Assembly: GCA_012798155.1 (NCBI GenBank)
Contig: JAAZNR010000207.1
Span: forward strand, 1-7,150
Length of the DNA stretch: 7,150 nt
Origin: Thermogutta sp.
GTDB taxonomy: Bacteria > Planctomycetota > Planctomycetia > Pirellulales > Thermoguttaceae
Direction of reading: 5' to 3'
A model generated the notes under the pieces. It was not told where the DNA came from, ran no database searches, and saw nothing but the letters and a program-made list of their open reading frames with translations. Positions within the stretch are counted from its first letter, which is position 1, and each line of letters begins with the position of its first letter. The position numbers and the translations under genes were made by a program. Shown in pieces: positions 4,684 through 7,150 of the stretch.

Positions 4684-7150
4684 AGAAGCTGAAGACCTGC
4701 TCGTCGTCCGTCTCTTCCTTGCTGACCGGGAAGGCGAAGTCCAGGGCGATGGGGGCGGGTCCCATCGCCGGGATCACGACCCGCAGGCCGAAGCCCGGCG
4801 CCACGCGGTAGTTCTCGTCCCAGGAATCGACGGTCCGCTCGACCGTCCCCGTATCGCAGAAGATCACGCCGCGGATCATATCGTCGGCGGTGATGGGGAA
4901 GATGTATTCGGCGGAGGCCAGGAACATCATGTGCCCGCCGATGGGAATGCCCATCTCATGCGGCGACGCCCCGCGGAAGTCGAAGCCCCGCAGGCTGGAG
5001 TATCCGCCGGCGAAATAGTGGTCGTAAATGGGCGTGTCGTCCCCCGTCACGTCGAACCGCGTACTCACACCCAGGACGTGGCGGCCGGAACCGTCCGGCC
5101 GTTGGCTGAGGAGGAAGTACTTTCGCAAATCGATCTCGGCGCGGGGATAGTCGTAGGTGCCGACGACCTGCTCGAACGAGACCTGGAACAGATGGCCTTC
5201 GGTGGGCAGGAAGCTGTTGTCGCGGGTATCGTGCGTCAGGGCTACCTCGAATCCGTGCAGGAGGTTCGTGCCCACCGCGTCCAGCAGGTCTTGAGGGGTG
5301 CCGAAGGGCGTAACGATCGGGTCGCTGATCTTGATGTCCGCGCCGCGGTAGGCGATGGTCCCCGAGAGGTCCGGCGTGAATTGGTAGCCGAATCCGATGC
5401 GGCCGCCCAATCGTTCCTCGTTCCACTCGCGGTAATCGCGGCGATAGTAGTAACCGCTGACGCTGAGGCTGACGTTGCGATCGAGAAAATAGGGATCGGC
5501 GAAGCTGATGCTGTAGCGCTGGACCTCCGTCCCGGGAACGGCTTCCAGGCGGAACCGTTGACCGGCCCCGCGCCAGGCCACGCCGTCGGCGATGTCGCGC
5601 CAACTCCGCGGCAGCCGGGCGATGTCGAAGTTCTGCTCTTCGATCAGCACCGTGCCCAGCAGACCGGCGTCCGAGTTCACGCCCACGCTGAACAGCAGCC
5701 GGCCGGTCCGCGTCTCGGTGACGATCGGCTCCAAGGGCAGATCGAGCGGCGGTTCGGCGGAGGGTTCTCCCCCGCTCCAGTAGCCGTCCCATTGGCCGGG
5801 CGGCGGGCGATCCGGGAAGACGATCGGCGCGGCCTGCGCGGGGACGGGACCGGCGGCCGTGTCCTGGGCGGGATAGACCGGGCCGCTCGGCGAGGCGGCA
5901 TACACGGCACCGGATGGGTCCGGGGCGATCGCTCCGGCCGGGTACACCACCCCGGAGGAACCGGCAGTGCCGGCGGCGGGGGCGGCGGCATAAGTGGCCG
6001 GGGCGGCGGGGGCGATGGGGGCGACGGCGGAAGCCGGGATCGCTTCCGGACGCCGGGGGCTCCAGCCCGCGCCGGCGGGGGCCGTATAAACGGCGGGTTG
6101 CGCGGCTCGCGCGGCCCCCTGGACCTGCATGGCCTCCTGTGTTTGCGGCGGAGCGTCACGGATCGCGTCTTCCGCCGTTTGGGGCGGAGCGTCATAAAAC
6201 GCTCCGTCCGCTGTTTGGTACGGAGCGTCATAGACCGCTTCCTCGGCGGCATTCGCCTCTTCCGCCGATTTGCGGCGGGGGAGGATTCGGCCCATCCAGG
6301 AGGGCGGCGAGGGGAGGCTCGTTCCCGCCGCCGGTCCGTATTGCCCCCGATAAATCGTCGGCTCGGCGGTGCTCGGCGTCTCCTCGCCGGCGGTCGGTAC
6401 CACGCCGTCGCGCTGAGTCTCGGGCGGCGCGGCGGCGTCCGGGGGCCTTTGCGGCCGAGGATGACCCTCCCCGGCCAGCACCGGTCGCCGGCCCGGCCGG
6501 CCCGTATCCGGGTCGGTCAGTTCCGGCGGGCTGAAGACGATCTTCGGCTGCACGCCCCGCGTGGGATCGACCTCGAAAATCTGCGAGGAACGCATACGCC
6601 GTTCGCTCGCCCGCAGCTCACGCGTGTCCACAATGTCGGTCGGCGCCAGGGACATGCGGTTGAGGACCGTGGTCACCCGTGTGTGGGGGAATTCGCCCTG
6701 GATCTTCACGTTGATGCGGCCGACCTGGTATTGCCGGCCCTCGTCGATGCGATAGACGAGGTCCAGCATCCCCGGCTCCTCCAGGAACCGCGGATCGACC
6801 TCCACGTCGGCGAAGACGTGGCCGATCGCCCCGTACTTGTCTTGCAACCTGGCCATGTCCAATTGCAACTTGTTCTGATCGAAATAGTCGCCGGACTTCA
6901 GCTCGAGGTCCTCCTGAAGCTTCTCCAGGGGAATCTTCTCGTTTCCGAAGAAGGCCAGGTTGCGGATGCGGTAACGCGGCCCTTCGTCGATGACGAACGT
7001 CACGGCGACCCATTCCCGATTGGAATCGAAGGGGTCGGGCCGCACGTCGATTTCCCGCCCCACGCGGGCCCGGAAAAACCCCAGGCCGCGATAGTAGGCC
7101 GTCAGCCGCTCCACGTCGCCGTCCAGCGTCTCGCGGTTGAACAGGCCGCC
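4664..7150 (-). CDS. bamA: BamA/Omp85 outer-membrane protein assembly factor (N-terminus off the window)
   Basis: 828 residues are visible, open to the right edge; the real start is beyond 7150, and the GTG at 7112-7114 is internal. BamA is the central subunit that folds and inserts beta-barrel proteins into the outer membrane. Residues 1 to about 205 hold POTRA repeats: the end of one (LTAYYRGLGFFRARV), a second from about 62 (RIRNLAFFGNEKIPLEKL) and a last from about 142 (VGRINVKIQGEF) ending in SSQIFEVDPTRGVQPKIVFS. Residues about 208-477 are a Pro/Ala/Tyr-rich insert with 12-residue tandem repeats. Residues about 478-828 are the 16-strand-type barrel (Bac_surface_Ag family), with the lid-loop motif LRGF at 720-723 and terminal strand FSFFIGFLR. 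The chain ends in Arg after this beta-signal-like strand, not in Phe or Trp. The wording and the insert position fit planctomycete BamA. TamA is less likely given the POTRA-barrel match. The gene is transcribed towards the GTPase pair and belongs to a separate operon entering from the right. Confidence 0.92.
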   Translation of the reverse strand, partial: GGLFNRETLDGDVERLTAYYRGLGFFRARVGREIDVRPDPFDSNREWVAVTFVIDEGPRYRIRNLAFFGNEKIPLEKLQEDLELKSGDYFDQNKLQLDMARLQDKYGAIGHVFADVEVDPRFLEEPGMLDLVYRIDEGRQYQVGRINVKIQGEFPHTRVTTVLNRMSLAPTDIVDTRELRASERRMRSSQIFEVDPTRGVQPKIVFSPPELTDPDTGRPGRRPVLAGEGHPRPQRPPDAAAPPETQRDGVVPTAGEETPSTAEPTIYRGQYGPAAGTSLPSPPSWMGRILPRRKSAEEANAAEEAVYDAPYQTADGAFYDAPPQTAEDAIRDAPPQTQEAMQVQGAARAAQPAVYTAPAGAGWSPRRPEAIPASAVAPIAPAAPATYAAAPAAGTAGSSGVVYPAGAIAPDPSGAVYAASPSGPVYPAQDTAAGPVPAQAAPIVFPDRPPPGQWDGYWSGGEPSAEPPLDLPLEPIVTETRTGRLLFSVGVNSDAGLLGTVLIEEQNFDIARLPRSWRDIADGVAWRGAGQRFRLEAVPGTEVQRYSISFADPYFLDRNVSLSVSGYYYRRDYREWNEERLGGRIGFGYQFTPDLSGTIAYRGADIKISDPIVTPFGTPQDLLDAVGTNLLHGFEVALTHDTRDNSFLPTEGHLFQVSFEQVVGTYDYPRAEIDLRKYFLLSQRPDGSGRHVLGVSTRFDVTGDDTPIYDHYFAGGYSSLRGFDFRGASPHEMGIPIGGHMMFLASAEYIFPITADDMIRGVIFCDTGTVERTVDSWDENYRVAPGFGLRVVIPAMGPAPIALDFAFPVSKEETDDEQVFSFFIGFLR
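6140..6247 (-). repeat. Three tandem 36-bp repeats in the bamA insert
   Basis: Units at 6140-6175, 6176-6211 and 6212-6247 share the core GGAGCGTCA at the same position in each. On the minus strand they encode three 12-residue units: AEEAVYDAPYQT, ADGAFYDAPPQT and AEDAIRDAPPQT (visible residues 302-337 of BamA). The protein pattern is better conserved than third codon positions, so this is a coding minisatellite. The middle unit also contains an 8-bp hairpin, CGGAGCGT (6185-6192) with ACGCTCCG (6199-6206). Confidence 0.85.

Noticed and set aside
5914..6534. Plus-strand open frame of 206 codons opposite the bamA insert
   Set aside because: It is Arg/Pro-rich low complexity produced by the reverse of the Ala/Pro-rich insert; no motif or convincing ribosome site.

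Overview
The window reads as a high-GC chromosomal segment from a planctomycete, most likely Pirellulales-like. The main reason is the right-hand gene. Its barrel wording (GRLLFSVGVNSDAG, EEQNFDIARLP, SLRGFDFRGASP, FPITADDM) and the long Pro/Ala insert between POTRA domains and barrel match what I remember of planctomycete BamA proteins. This is recognition from memory, not a database result.

Layout, left to right. (1) Positions 1-315 (+) are the last 104 codons of a HoxU/NuoG-type iron-sulfur subunit with one [4Fe-4S] motif; its start lies off the left edge. (2) Positions 316-784 are a 469-bp non-coding gap. It holds a REP-like hairpin (361-419) and what looks like a small non-autonomous mobile element (469-749) bounded by an exact 8-bp direct repeat. 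The element carries an inverted-repeat block built from CTCTGCG/CGCAGAG units. (3) Positions 785-2713 and 2710-4683 (+) are two consecutive large P-loop GTPases. Their stop and start overlap in an ATGA, and each has a G domain, a long helical region and hydrophobic C-terminal segments. (4) Positions 4664-7150 (-) are most of a BamA/Omp85 outer-membrane assembly protein, running off the right edge. It converges on the second GTPase and their 3' ends overlap by 20 bp.

The GTPase pair is the best candidate for a little-described system. The two proteins share an architecture, are probably translationally coupled, and have dynamin-like overall layout (N-terminal G domain, helical stalk, hydrophobic segments) but unusual G3 and G4 motifs. 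Bacterial dynamin-like proteins often occur as adjacent pairs that act together on membranes, so a heteromeric membrane-remodelling role is a reasonable but untested inference. The likely mobile element ends 27 bp before the first GTPase start codon, so transcription of the pair must come from inside the element or from upstream of it. The other long open frames across 785-4683 and 4664-7150 are shadows of these genes caused by high GC content.
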